From NCBI RefSeq assembly GCF_018449435.1, contig NZ_JAHCMU010000001.1, forward strand, positions 183,299 through 247,298: a stretch of 64,000 bases of DNA, given 5' to 3'. Source of the DNA: Flagellimonas sp. 389 (GTDB lineage Bacteria; Bacteroidota; Bacteroidia; Flavobacteriales; Flavobacteriaceae). Under the pieces are notes generated by a model. It saw only the letters and a list, made by a program, of their open reading frames with translations, searched no databases and was not told where the DNA came from. This document shows positions 35,760 to 43,271 of this stretch, one piece after another; position 1 is the first letter of the stretch, and each line of letters opens with the position of its first letter. The translations under genes and the position numbers were made by a program.

Positions 35760-36154
35760 GCTTTGATTAGTTCGCTAATCTCCCAATAATCAAAAACTTT
35801 TCTGAGTTTTGACTCGTAATCCTCATATTTTAAAGGTTTTATGATATATCCTGCGATTCCAATCTCAAAACACTTTAACAAATCCACACGATTTTCCGAT
35901 GTGGTAAGGATTATAATAGGAAGGAACTTGAGTTTGTCATCAGCTTTTAAAATGGAAAGAAATTCTATTCCGCTCATTCTTGGCATATTAAGATCAAGCA
36001 AAACGATATCAGGTAAGCTACCTGTCTTTAATAAAGCTAAGGCTTCTTCTCCATTTTTAGCCTCAACGATTTTGTGCTTAGACTGAAACTTAGAAATCGC
36101 ACGCTGCAATTTCATGGTTTCTATCATATCATCTTCTATGAACAGAACATTCAT
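35756..36154 (-). CDS. Single-domain response regulator
   Basis: A 132-residue receiver with intact residues: E7-D8-D9, phospho-acceptor D54 in LLDLNMP, T84-T85 and K106 in IKPL. It has no output domain. Its stop lies 76 nt upstream of the H-NOX start, and it is the first gene of the signalling cluster. The IILTTSENR segment resembles CheY-like phosphate shuttles. It may compete with, or feed, the HPt protein. Confidence 0.92.
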   Translation of the reverse strand: MNVLFIEDDMIETMKLQRAISKFQSKHKIVEAKNGEEALALLKTGSLPDIVLLDLNMPRMSGIEFLSILKADDKLKFLPIIILTTSENRVDLLKCFEIGIAGYIIKPLKYEDYESKLRKVFDYWEISELIKA

Positions 36155-36287
36155 AACTTTTATCGTTTAGTATACAAAAATCCAAAAACACATTAAGAAA
36201 AAGATTACAATTGCGTTAAATTAGGAAAAACTATCGGTGAATGGTATACATCATACGATAAATAATTGATTTTTTGATCAAATCTAT

Positions 36288-36644
36288 CTATAAAGTAGCC
36301 AATTGTTCTTTTAAATTCTTGGTCAATTTTGAAACTACCAAATCGTAGGAATGATCTACTAATTCCATAATCAAGTTTGGTGGCAGGTTATTCAATAGTA
36401 ACGTATTCCAATGTTTTTTGCTCATGTGGTATCCTGGAATTATATCCCCATCATACTCTTCCCTTAGTGTTATTGCCTTTTCCGGATCACATTTTAAATT
36501 ACATTGGGGAGGCATTCTTTCCAATGCCATCAAAGCGAACATTTTGCCCATTACCTTAAAAACCAAAGTAATCTCATCAAAAGGAAACTCTTCTGTCACC
36601 CCTTTCTTTTGAATACAATAATCTCTTAGTTCTTCTATATTCAT
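36288..36644 (-). CDS. MmcQ/YjbR family protein
   Basis: A 118-residue protein with the YjbR/CyaY-like pattern: PFDEITLVFKVMGKMFAL near the start, NLKCDPEKAITLREEYDGDIIPGYHMSKKHWNTL in the middle, and SYDLVVSKLTKN at the end. The family has a DNA-binding-like double-wing fold of unknown role. The frame runs up to 36761 but that overlaps the upstream gene; the ATG at 36644 follows its stop after 1 nt. It is the last gene of the hemW-containing unit. Confidence 0.85.
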   Translation of the reverse strand: MNIEELRDYCIQKKGVTEEFPFDEITLVFKVMGKMFALMALERMPPQCNLKCDPEKAITLREEYDGDIIPGYHMSKKHWNTLLLNNLPPNLIMELVDHSYDLVVSKLTKNLKEQLATL

Positions 36645-36645
36645 T

Positions 36646-37044
36646 TTAAATACCTTGAGAATCGTATACAATAACTTTCTCCCAAAGGTCCTTGCATTCT
36701 TCAATAAAAATAAGATGTGCTTTTTCTTTCTGATATCCTTCTTGAGCTTCAGCAGACTCAAAGGTTACGATCAATGAATACGTAAATGAACCATCAACGA
36801 CATCTCTTGTGGCAGTAGGTGGCGTACCTATAAAATTTGTCTTAGCATACTTAGAGTTTTGAAGGAACGTTTTCAAAGACGTTTCAAACTGCGCCTTGTC
36901 TTTACTACTTTCTGGATTTTTAAGCCAAAAAAAGACGGTATGGGAAAAGGCAGGGTCAAATGTTCTCATAGTATCTTCAACTTGAGCAAAACTGGTTGCC
37001 ATAAAGCTTATCATCAGTAATATAGTAATAATTCCTCTTTTCAT
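36646..37044 (-). CDS. Exported Dabb-like (stress-responsive A/B barrel) protein
   Basis: A 132-residue protein with a signal peptide (hydrophobic 4-18, cleavage near SFAQ) and a small alpha-beta barrel: FSHTVFFWLKNPESSKDKAQFE, FIGTPPTATRDVVDGSFTYSLIVTFES, then a helix with HLIFIEECKDLWEKV. This is the Dabb pattern. The ATG at 37044, 7 nt after the upstream stop, is preferred over 37062, which would overlap. Function unknown. Confidence 0.8.
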   Translation of the reverse strand: MKRGIITILLMISFMATSFAQVEDTMRTFDPAFSHTVFFWLKNPESSKDKAQFETSLKTFLQNSKYAKTNFIGTPPTATRDVVDGSFTYSLIVTFESAEAQEGYQKEKAHLIFIEECKDLWEKVIVYDSQGI

Positions 37045-37051
37045 AATGTTT

Positions 37052-37675
37052 CTATTCTTCAATTGATTGTTTTTCTCTGTTTGTGATTTCCAAAGCTGAG
37101 TAATCCAATGTCCAATCTATGGTCTCTACAATTTTCTCCACCAATAATACAGCTTGCAATGCTTCTTTTTTTGCAGTTTCCATCAATCCACTTTCTGGTA
37201 TTTTCTGCTTTATGTGGTCTTTTGCTTCCAAATTTAATTTAGTAAGATCATCTGGGGAGAAACTATTAAAGAGTCCATTTTTTATATCGTAAAATTGGAG
37301 GTCGGGCTCAATGGATAAAACTTCGGGTTCTGGAAAATTAGCAAGAATGATTCTCTTGTTCTTATTATCAGCTTTTAGGTCCAATTTCTTTAGGTCATAC
37401 CCAATATGCGCTTTTGCTTTCACGACTATCAAAGCCTTTTTCTTACTGCTCAAAAGACTCATAAAACGTTCTTTGGTATTCTCGTAATGATAGATTTCAG
37501 CAAAATCCCCTTCTACGGAAACCAATTTGCAAACACTTTTTATCTTATCCAATAACACTGTAGACTGCTGTTCCGTGATTTCTTTGTTCTTTTTCTTTCT
37601 AAAAATAGAAAACAACCAATACATAAGTATTGCTCCCAGAACCAACCCTAAAAAAGCTTCTATTATGCTATCCAT
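37052..37675 (-). CDS. DUF4230 family membrane-anchored protein
   Basis: A 207-residue protein with one N-terminal membrane helix (about 7-24), a basic FRKKKNK stretch, then a soluble domain starting with STVLLDKIKSVCKLVSVEGDFAEIYHYE, the DUF4230 opening pattern, and a helical C-terminal region with EALQAVLLVEKI. Its function is not known. It lies between the cyclase and Dabb-like genes with short gaps (32 and 7 nt). Confidence 0.8.
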   Translation of the reverse strand: MDSIIEAFLGLVLGAILMYWLFSIFRKKKNKEITEQQSTVLLDKIKSVCKLVSVEGDFAEIYHYENTKERFMSLLSSKKKALIVVKAKAHIGYDLKKLDLKADNKNKRIILANFPEPEVLSIEPDLQFYDIKNGLFNSFSPDDLTKLNLEAKDHIKQKIPESGLMETAKKEALQAVLLVEKIVETIDWTLDYSALEITNREKQSIEE

Positions 37676-37707
37676 TTTTTAAATATATGAAGATTGCCGT
37701 TAACTTT

Positions 37708-38457
37708 TTATTCCATAATCTTATATAATACAGGCCTACTTGGACTGGCATCGTTTTCAAAAGGTGCCACTTGAAGGTTTAGAAAATAGCAACCATCATC
37801 TATACTATTGGGAACAAATATGAATTCTGTAATTGTGGCATTCTGCCTTGGTTGTTCCTTTATATTCCAAAATGCATGATGTGCCAGAAGTGCTCCTCCA
37901 TCTTTTTCTTTGTCAACCGACGGAAGGTCTATGAGCAAATGCATGATTCCTTTTTTGACTAAAAAATGTATCGCTTCCTCTAACAGATACGGAGGATTTG
38001 TATTGGAATACTGCATAGAACGCTTGTTTTCCAAATTTGGAATGGTCCTTATGATCAAAGCTTCCCTTTTTTTGTTCCCCAAAGCATATTTGAGCTGTTT
38101 TTCCGATATCACCATATCATCCCCTAATTTTTCTGGAGCGACCGTAATTACTTCTGCCAAGAAAAAAAATTGCTTTAGGTTTTGATTTACGGAATGAAAG
38201 TCGGCAGTAATATGGCCCAGACATTCGGTATGCGTCACATGTGAGTGGGGGTTAAACCAAATGTTATTAAAATTAACGGCTGCCCCTTCGGAAACTTTTC
38301 CGATAAAATCATCTTCTTGATGTGGTTCAATTTTAGGGGGAGGCAGATACCAAGCATTTACATTGGCATCCGTACCAATTAACGGAATTGAAATATCCAA
38401 TGGTTTGGATAGATCTATCTTAAAATTTCTGGAACCATGTTTTATGTTTGCAATCAT
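37708..38457 (-). CDS. Cyclase-family metal hydrolase (kynurenine-formamidase-like)
   Basis: A 249-residue protein of the KynB/cyclase family. The metal-binding segment NPHSHVTHTECLGH (about 71-84) corresponds to HxGTHxDxPxH, with Glu where many members have Asp. A LLIDLPSVD-like strand (about 157-170) and a HHAFW segment (about 180) follow. The ATGA overlap with hemW shows translational coupling. No kynurenine pathway genes are nearby, so the substrate is uncertain. Confidence 0.78.
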   Translation of the reverse strand: MIANIKHGSRNFKIDLSKPLDISIPLIGTDANVNAWYLPPPKIEPHQEDDFIGKVSEGAAVNFNNIWFNPHSHVTHTECLGHITADFHSVNQNLKQFFFLAEVITVAPEKLGDDMVISEKQLKYALGNKKREALIIRTIPNLENKRSMQYSNTNPPYLLEEAIHFLVKKGIMHLLIDLPSVDKEKDGGALLAHHAFWNIKEQPRQNATITEFIFVPNSIDDGCYFLNLQVAPFENDASPSRPVLYKIME

Positions 38458-39590
38458 GATTCCAAATTAATCATAAATAAATCAGAGGCAATCCCATCGA
38501 CCAGAAACTTTCCTTTTTTAGTAGCGATTAGTTTTTTCCCGTCCATAAAAAGTAAGTGCTTTGCTATATATTTTTCGGATTGTTGGTTCAGGTATTCTAG
38601 ATATTTGATTCCAAAATCTTCCTGCACTCTATTTAAAGAAACACCCCAAATAGTTCGCAAACCTGTCATTACATATTCGTTATACCGATCTTTTTTGGTA
38701 AGCGTCTCAATCTCTAACGGAAGTTCCCCTTGCTGTAGGGCTTTTATATATTTTATGTTATTTCTGATGTTCCAACCTCTCCTTTTCCCATCAAAAGAGT
38801 GTGCCGATGGGCCTATTCCAATATATTTTTTCCCTTTCCAATATGAGGTATTGTTTTTGGAAAAGAAACCCTCCTTACCAAAATTGGAAATCTCATAATT
38901 GACAAAATCATGCGCTTCTAGAGTATCTGCCAAAATATGAAACTGTTCCTGTGCTTGATTATCATCTACAGCATCCACAATTCCTTTTTCTATAAACTTT
39001 TTTAATGCAGTTCTGGGTTCTACGGTTAATGCATAACTGGAAATATGGGGAAGCCCAAAAGAGAGGGCTTTGTCGATACTTGCCTGCCATCTTTTGTTGT
39101 CCATACCCGGAATTCCGTAAATCAAATCAATGGAAATATTCTTAAAATAACGTGTTGCCCTAGACAATGATTGAATTGCCTCGTTAGATGAATGCGCTCT
39201 GTTCATCAATTTTAAATCCTCATCAAAAAAGGACTGAATTCCAATACTCAATCTATTAATTGGGCTTTGGTTCAATTCTAGAATTTTGTCCTCCGTTAAG
39301 TCGTCTGGGTTTGCCTCTAAAGTAATTTCTGGGTTTTCAACCACGGTATAGTTCGCATATACCGTTTTTATCAAATCATTTATCTCAACCATTGTAAGAA
39401 CAGAAGGGGTACCACCTCCAAAATAAATGGTCTCTACCAATTCATTCTTAAACTCATCCTTGCGTAATTCCATTTCTTTCTGAAGTGCCTTGACCATTGC
39501 TTCTTTCTTTCTCATTTGAGTGGAGAAATGAAAGTCACAATAGTGGCACGCCTGTTTGCAGAAAGGGATATGGATGTAGATTCCGCTCAT
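38454..39590 (-). CDS. hemW: HemW-like radical SAM heme chaperone
   Basis: A 378-residue radical SAM protein. The N-terminal motif YIHIPFCKQACHYCDF carries the C-x3-C-x2-C iron-sulfur site; GGGTPS and SIGIQSF are characteristic, as is GIGPSAHSFDG near residue 270. HemW was long misnamed as oxygen-independent coproporphyrinogen oxidase; it inserts heme into respiratory enzymes. The frame runs up to a TTG at 39596; the ATG at 39590 gives the canonical MSGIYIHIPFC start. Confidence 0.93.
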   Translation of the reverse strand: MSGIYIHIPFCKQACHYCDFHFSTQMRKKEAMVKALQKEMELRKDEFKNELVETIYFGGGTPSVLTMVEINDLIKTVYANYTVVENPEITLEANPDDLTEDKILELNQSPINRLSIGIQSFFDEDLKLMNRAHSSNEAIQSLSRATRYFKNISIDLIYGIPGMDNKRWQASIDKALSFGLPHISSYALTVEPRTALKKFIEKGIVDAVDDNQAQEQFHILADTLEAHDFVNYEISNFGKEGFFSKNNTSYWKGKKYIGIGPSAHSFDGKRRGWNIRNNIKYIKALQQGELPLEIETLTKKDRYNEYVMTGLRTIWGVSLNRVQEDFGIKYLEYLNQQSEKYIAKHLLFMDGKKLIATKKGKFLVDGIASDLFMINLES

Positions 39591-39593
39591 TCT

Positions 39594-39618
39594 CAATTAT
39601 CAATGTGCAATTATCAAT
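39594..39618. repeat. Direct repeat of CAATTATCAAT
   Basis: Two 11-bp copies (39594-39604 and 39608-39618) separated by GTG lie between the hemW start and the stop of the four-helix-bundle gene. Such repeats, together with the heptamer array at 40025-40129, flank that gene on both sides. Confidence 0.8.
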
Positions 39619-39634
39619 TAACAAAGGGAAGTTA

Positions 39635-39988
39635 TCATTTTCCAATTCTTGTTGTCTTGAGTATCGAAAACATAATTTTTGATAGCTCGTCCGCTTCAAT
39701 TATAAGTTGATTTGCTTTTTCTTTAGGTATATATCCTGAATCTCGAAGTAACGACAACCAATACTTAGTTTCTAAACTTTCCTTGTAGGCAATAGATATC
39801 TTTGCGGAAAAATCAGCTTTTGAAATTGCTCCATTGCCTTCAGAAATATTCGCACCGATTGAAGTGCCCGATTTCAATAACTGTCTGGATAATACGTATT
39901 CCTTTTTATCGGCAACAAGATTTTTATACAATCTCACGATTTTCAAGGCAAATTCATAAGATTTCTGCGCAAGTGGGTTATCCTTCAT
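39635..39988 (-). CDS. Four-helix-bundle protein (23S rRNA intervening-sequence family)
   Basis: A 117-residue all-helical protein with the family's pattern: KSYEFALKIVRLYKNL, SRQLLKSGTSIGANISEGNGAISKADF (the conserved S-G-x-x-IGANI-x-EG core), then KIAYKESLETKYWLSLL. These IVP/bacterial four-helix proteins form homopentamers and are found scattered in Bacteroidota genomes and within rRNA intervening sequences. It sits alone between hemW and ruvC, flanked by short repeats, and looks like a mobile-like insertion in an otherwise close-packed gene group. Function unknown. Confidence 0.9.
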   Translation of the reverse strand: MKDNPLAQKSYEFALKIVRLYKNLVADKKEYVLSRQLLKSGTSIGANISEGNGAISKADFSAKISIAYKESLETKYWLSLLRDSGYIPKEKANQLIIEADELSKIMFSILKTTRIGK

Positions 39989-40024
39989 TACTTACTCGCA
40001 TCGTTCATTAATAAATAAGTGATT

Positions 40025-40129
40025 GTTCATTGCTCATTGTTCATTGCTCATTGTTCATTGCTCATTGCTCATTGCTCATTGTTCATTGTTCATTGCTCAT
40101 TGCTCATTGTTCATTGCTCATTGCTCATT
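40025..40129. repeat. Fifteen 7-bp tandem repeats (GYTCATT)
   Basis: Fifteen uninterrupted copies of GTTCATT or GCTCATT (in order T C T C T C C C T T C C T C C at the second base) make a 105-bp array. The ruvC stop codon is formed by the last copy, so the array overlaps the end of ruvC by five bases. Heptamer arrays can change in length by slippage. The seven-base period does not preserve a frame, so the plus-strand ORF over it is an artefact. Confidence 0.97.
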
Positions 40130-40685
40130 GTACCTTCTTCGGATTCTGCTTCACGAAAGCATCCCATCCAGTATAATGTTTGCCAACTTCAACCCTTCCT
40201 TCATTATAAAAATGACAGACTGCAGCGGCAAGTCCATCCGTGCTATCCAGATTTTTGGGCAATGTTTTCAACTTTAGCATACTTTGAAGCATTTTGGCCA
40301 CCTGTTCTTTGGTTGCATTTCCATTTCCTGTAATGGCCATTTTGATCTTTTTTGGCATGTATTCCGTTATAGGAACCTGTCTAGAGAGTCCTGCGGCCAT
40401 GGCCACGCCTTGTGCACGACCCAATTTGAGCATGGACTGTACATTTTTTCCGTAAAAAGGGGCTTCAATGGCAATCTCATCTGGATGGAATGTATCGATA
40501 AGTTCCAAGGTCCGCTCAAAGATCAGTTTTAACTTAGTATAGGGATCGCTATACTTTTTGAGCATTAATTCGTTCATCTGAACAAAATGCATCTGTTTGT
40601 TGACTACCTTGATAATCCCAAAACCCATAACCGTCGTACCTGGGTCAATTCCTAAAATAATCTTTTCTGTGGCCAAATTTTTCAA
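40125..40685 (-). CDS. ruvC: Holliday junction resolvase RuvC
   Basis: A 186-residue nuclease of the RuvC fold. The motif ILGIDPGTTVMGFG gives D14, and IAIEAPFYGKNVQS gives E74; a third acidic pair is in DSTDGLAAAVCH near residue 149. It cuts four-way junctions made by RuvAB. Its start overlaps the lipoprotein gene stop by 4 nt. The C-terminal stop is supplied by the heptamer repeat array, so the last residues might differ between strains. Confidence 0.96.
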   Translation of the reverse strand: MKNLATEKIILGIDPGTTVMGFGIIKVVNKQMHFVQMNELMLKKYSDPYTKLKLIFERTLELIDTFHPDEIAIEAPFYGKNVQSMLKLGRAQGVAMAAGLSRQVPITEYMPKKIKMAITGNGNATKEQVAKMLQSMLKLKTLPKNLDSTDGLAAAVCHFYNEGRVEVGKHYTGWDAFVKQNPKKVQ

Positions 40686-41158
40686 TTGGTATTTAGAACT
40701 ATGGGAAGCCTAAATTTTAACGCAACGGGTATCCCTCTTTTTAATGCTGGAGCTACGGTCGTTAAATCATTTAACCTGTTGGATACTTTTGTATTAAAAT
40801 CACCTATTTCATTAAGTATTTCCGTGTTTTCCTCAACATTCAATATCGTGATAAATCCATGTTCATCGATTAAAAAGTCAATATAGGTCGTATCGTTCAA
40901 GTCCCTTTCTACTTGAAATTGAAGTCCATCCATGGCCTTGGTAAAATACTCCATCATCACACTTTGGAAACAATCTCTTTGTACTTGCTTTGTTGCGGTT
41001 TCATCACACTTTTCAAAAAGTGGATACTGGTCAACATCGTTCCAGTCGATTTCCAAGAGTTCTTTATTGACAATCTCTTGGGTCTTATCTTCTTTTGAGG
41101 TAAACAGTTCGCAAGAGGCAAGCAAACCAAAAAAACATAACACTAAAAACTTCCGCAT
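40682..41158 (-). CDS. Lipoprotein with TonB-like C-terminal fold
   Basis: A 158-residue protein with a signal peptide ending in a lipobox L13-A-S-C16. The sequence YPLFEKCDETATKQVQRDCFQ then a mixed alpha/beta region resembles the TonB C-terminal domain at the end of the nearby M56 protein (VPIFRGCEGATDTRLCFMEK), with the paired cysteines conserved. The C-terminal strand is FRLPIVLNTN. It precedes ruvC with a 4-nt overlap. It is probably a periplasm- or outer-membrane-facing lipoprotein. Confidence 0.7.
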   Translation of the reverse strand: MRKFLVLCFFGLLASCELFTSKEDKTQEIVNKELLEIDWNDVDQYPLFEKCDETATKQVQRDCFQSVMMEYFTKAMDGLQFQVERDLNDTTYIDFLIDEHGFITILNVEENTEILNEIGDFNTKVSNRLNDLTTVAPALKRGIPVALKFRLPIVLNTN

Positions 41159-41222
41159 ACAGCCCCAAATATTTGGCTGAAATTACGATTTTTTGAAGAA
41201 TCCGCCTTCAAAGTAAAACGTA

Positions 41223-41248
41223 AAACCCAAAGAGTACTCTTTGGGTTT
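41223..41248 (-). terminator. Terminator of the second BlaI/BlaR pair
   Basis: A perfect 26-bp palindrome, AAACCCAAAGAG-TA-CTCTTTGGGTTT, lies 46 nt past the stop of the M56 gene. Read on the minus strand it is followed by T-rich sequence. The palindrome can also stop transcription from the other side. Confidence 0.75.
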
Positions 41249-41294
41249 GATTCAAAATTGCCACCAAACAGAATATATGTTTCCTGTAAAGGTG

Positions 41295-42767
41295 TTACTG
41301 TAGCTTAAACGTTACGGGAATGGAAAAAGGGACACTTACATGCTGTCCATTACTCTTTCCTGGTTGCATTCTTGGTAATTTCGAAATAATATCCGTAACC
41401 ACATCCTCTAGTATTTTATCGGGACCTCTTGTTCTTATGTCTTCAACAAAGCCTTCTTCCGTTATTGTAAAAATAACATGAACACGCCCTTCGACACCTT
41501 TATTTTGTGCTTCTTCCGGGTAATAAAAGTACTTCTTAATATGCGTTTGTATTTTTTCCATAAAACATAATCTCGTATCCGTAGCTCCTTCACATCCCCT
41601 AAATATTGGGACTTCATCAATTTCCCCAAATGGAACCGAACTTTTAGAAGTTTGAGATGCGCGCATTGTAGCATCATCTTTTTCTACCTCCATTTTCTGT
41701 ATCTTACCTTCATCTATATAAATCTTTACGGAATTACTACCATCTTCCGCTATTAAGGTTTGCGCAACATTCGTTTTCATCAATTCATCTGTCAGTTCCT
41801 CTTGCCTATTCTTTTCGTCTTCGGTCATTGCATTTAAATCTTCCACCACCAGAAAGGTCTCATTGCCTTTCTTTTCAATTGAGCTTTCAATACTGTTCTT
41901 TTCACCTGTCCCGTTTTCACATGAGGTATATAACAACATTCCCATAATAATAGGTAGCAAAAACAGATACTTTAACTGATAAATTCGTTTTGATTTTGAT
42001 TTTTGTAACATGACTATTCGCTTTTTGATTAATGATTTTTTAAAAAATTGATTGACAAAACTGATGTTTTGGGTTTGAAACACTTCAGATAACAATATTT
42101 GGTACTGCTCTTTTTTATTGTGCTTGGATACTTCTGAATCGGCAATGAACTCATGCAGTTCAGCAATTCTTTTTTGATAGAGATACACCAAGGGATTGAA
42201 CCAAGAAATAATACGCATCAATTCAAAGAACAGTAAATCCAACGAATGCTTCTGCTCAATATGAACAAGTTCATGGGCAATAATGGTTGGGGTGTTTTCT
42301 TTAGAAACTTTTGCTCCTAAAAAAATGTACTTGAAGAAGGAAAAGGCAAGTTCACTTTTGTCCACCACAACTTTAGTGTAATTCGTATGATAGCTAACCG
42401 CTCCTGTTTGTCGCAAACGATATAAACGAAATAGTTTAAATCCGAACCAAAATGTCATAAACAAGACCCCTATAAAGAAAATAAGATATCCCCATTCTGC
42501 TGGAGAGAGAAAAGCAGCTTCAGTATCAGTTGTTCCTACTTGTATCTCATTAAGTTGAAATACAAATTGTGTGTAATTTGAAAATTCCTCAGGAACGGTT
42601 GTTTTAAATGCCTCGATCGTAATCCAAGGCAACACAATCGATAGCACATACGTAGCTATCAAATACACCCTGTTCCATTGAAAAAAAGTTTCCCATTTTA
42701 AAAACAGGTCATAGATCAACAAAAAAACCAATTGAAATACCAAACACTCTAAAAAATACTGTATCAT
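41295..42767 (-). CDS. BlaR1-like M56 metallopeptidase with TonB C-terminal domain
   Basis: A 490-residue sensor-protease. Hydrophobic helices lie at about 5-20, 35-50 and 93-112, the zinc motif is H165-E-L-V-H169 with EFIADSEV downstream, and a further helix is near 268-285. The C-terminal 90 residues (from about 400) match a TonB-C domain, with ACGATDTRLC-like cysteines and VHVIFTITEEGFVEDI. In TonB itself this domain contacts outer-membrane receptors; here it could sense envelope state. The gene overlaps the repressor gene by 4 nt. Confidence 0.88.
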   Translation of the reverse strand: MIQYFLECLVFQLVFLLIYDLFLKWETFFQWNRVYLIATYVLSIVLPWITIEAFKTTVPEEFSNYTQFVFQLNEIQVGTTDTEAAFLSPAEWGYLIFFIGVLFMTFWFGFKLFRLYRLRQTGAVSYHTNYTKVVVDKSELAFSFFKYIFLGAKVSKENTPTIIAHELVHIEQKHSLDLLFFELMRIISWFNPLVYLYQKRIAELHEFIADSEVSKHNKKEQYQILLSEVFQTQNISFVNQFFKKSLIKKRIVMLQKSKSKRIYQLKYLFLLPIIMGMLLYTSCENGTGEKNSIESSIEKKGNETFLVVEDLNAMTEDEKNRQEELTDELMKTNVAQTLIAEDGSNSVKIYIDEGKIQKMEVEKDDATMRASQTSKSSVPFGEIDEVPIFRGCEGATDTRLCFMEKIQTHIKKYFYYPEEAQNKGVEGRVHVIFTITEEGFVEDIRTRGPDKILEDVVTDIISKLPRMQPGKSNGQHVSVPFSIPVTFKLQ

Positions 42768-43126
42768 TCTTCCCCGTCCTTTATTTGTTTCATAATACTT
42801 TCCAATTCAGATAGACTAATGTCATTTTTCTGCATAAAAAAGGAAACCATACTTTTAAAAGAACCTTGAAAATAGCCATCTACCAGTTTATTGATGGATT
42901 GATTGCTGTAATCGGACTTCTTTACTAAAGGAAAATACAAATGGCCTTTTCCAACTTTTTCATGATCTACAAATCCCTTGTCCTCCAATATCCGCACTAT
43001 GGTGGATACCGTATTGTATGCTGGTTTGGGTTCTGGCAATTCATCGATTATAGCGGCTACGTTACATTTTTCCAATCGCCACAACAGCTGCATTACTTCC
43101 TCTTCTGCTTTAGTAAGCTGTTTCAT
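42764..43126 (-). CDS. BlaI/MecI/CopY-family transcriptional repressor
   Basis: A 120-residue BlaI-type winged-helix protein: QLTKAEEEVMQLLWRLEKCNVAAI, then TVSTIVRILEDKGF as the recognition part, and a C-terminal dimerisation helix. The matching operators upstream differ in sequence from those of the first pair, so the two repressors should not cross-regulate. It is translationally coupled to its M56 partner (ATGA overlap). Confidence 0.92.
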   Translation of the reverse strand: MKQLTKAEEEVMQLLWRLEKCNVAAIIDELPEPKPAYNTVSTIVRILEDKGFVDHEKVGKGHLYFPLVKKSDYSNQSINKLVDGYFQGSFKSMVSFFMQKNDISLSELESIMKQIKDGEE

Positions 43127-43132
43127 TATTGA

Positions 43133-43207
43133 ACTAAGTTTTTAGTTTTATATAAAACAAATATAACTAAAATTTTAGTTTAAACTATTTTTTTAGTTAA
43201 AAACTAA
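43133..43207 (-). promoter_or_regulatory. Promoter and operators of the second BlaI/BlaR pair
   Basis: Three inverted repeats of the form ACTAA/TTAGT occur: 43133-43146 (ACTAA-GTTT-TTAGT), 43166-43179 (ACTAA-AATT-TTAGT, extended to a perfect 16-bp palindrome 43165-43180), and an inverse-oriented pair at 43193-43207 (TTAGT-n5-ACTAA). On the minus strand a perfect -7 TATATTTG lies at 43158-43165, directly abutting the second operator; the first operator lies between it and the ATG. The 14-bp architecture with a 4-bp centre equals that of the other pair, but the half-site is different (ACTAA, not TCTAC). Confidence 0.8.
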
Positions 43208-43242
43208 ATTTATTTTAAATATTCCTTGTAACATTAGATCCT

Positions 43243-43250
43243 TAATTTTG
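43243..43250 (+). promoter_or_regulatory. -7 element of the DUF456 gene
   Basis: TAATTTTG matches TAnnTTTG and lies 21 bp before the ATG at 43272. A clear -33 TTTG at the normal distance was not found (TTG is 14 bp upstream). Confidence 0.45.
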
Positions 43251-43271
43251 TCTTATTGGTAAATCTGGATT

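Noticed and set aside
40025..40129. Heptamer array considered as a CRISPR
   Set aside because: Units are 7 bp without spacers and no cas genes are present.
40019..40333. Plus-strand ORFs with MIVHCSLFIAHCSLLIAHCSL-like repeats
   Set aside because: They are translations of the 7-bp GYTCATT array and of the ruvC antisense strand, not genes.
41160..41180. Imperfect hairpin AGCCCCAAAT/ATTTGGCT near the lipoprotein start
   Set aside because: It has a two-base bulge, overlaps a start region and has no clear T-run in the useful direction.
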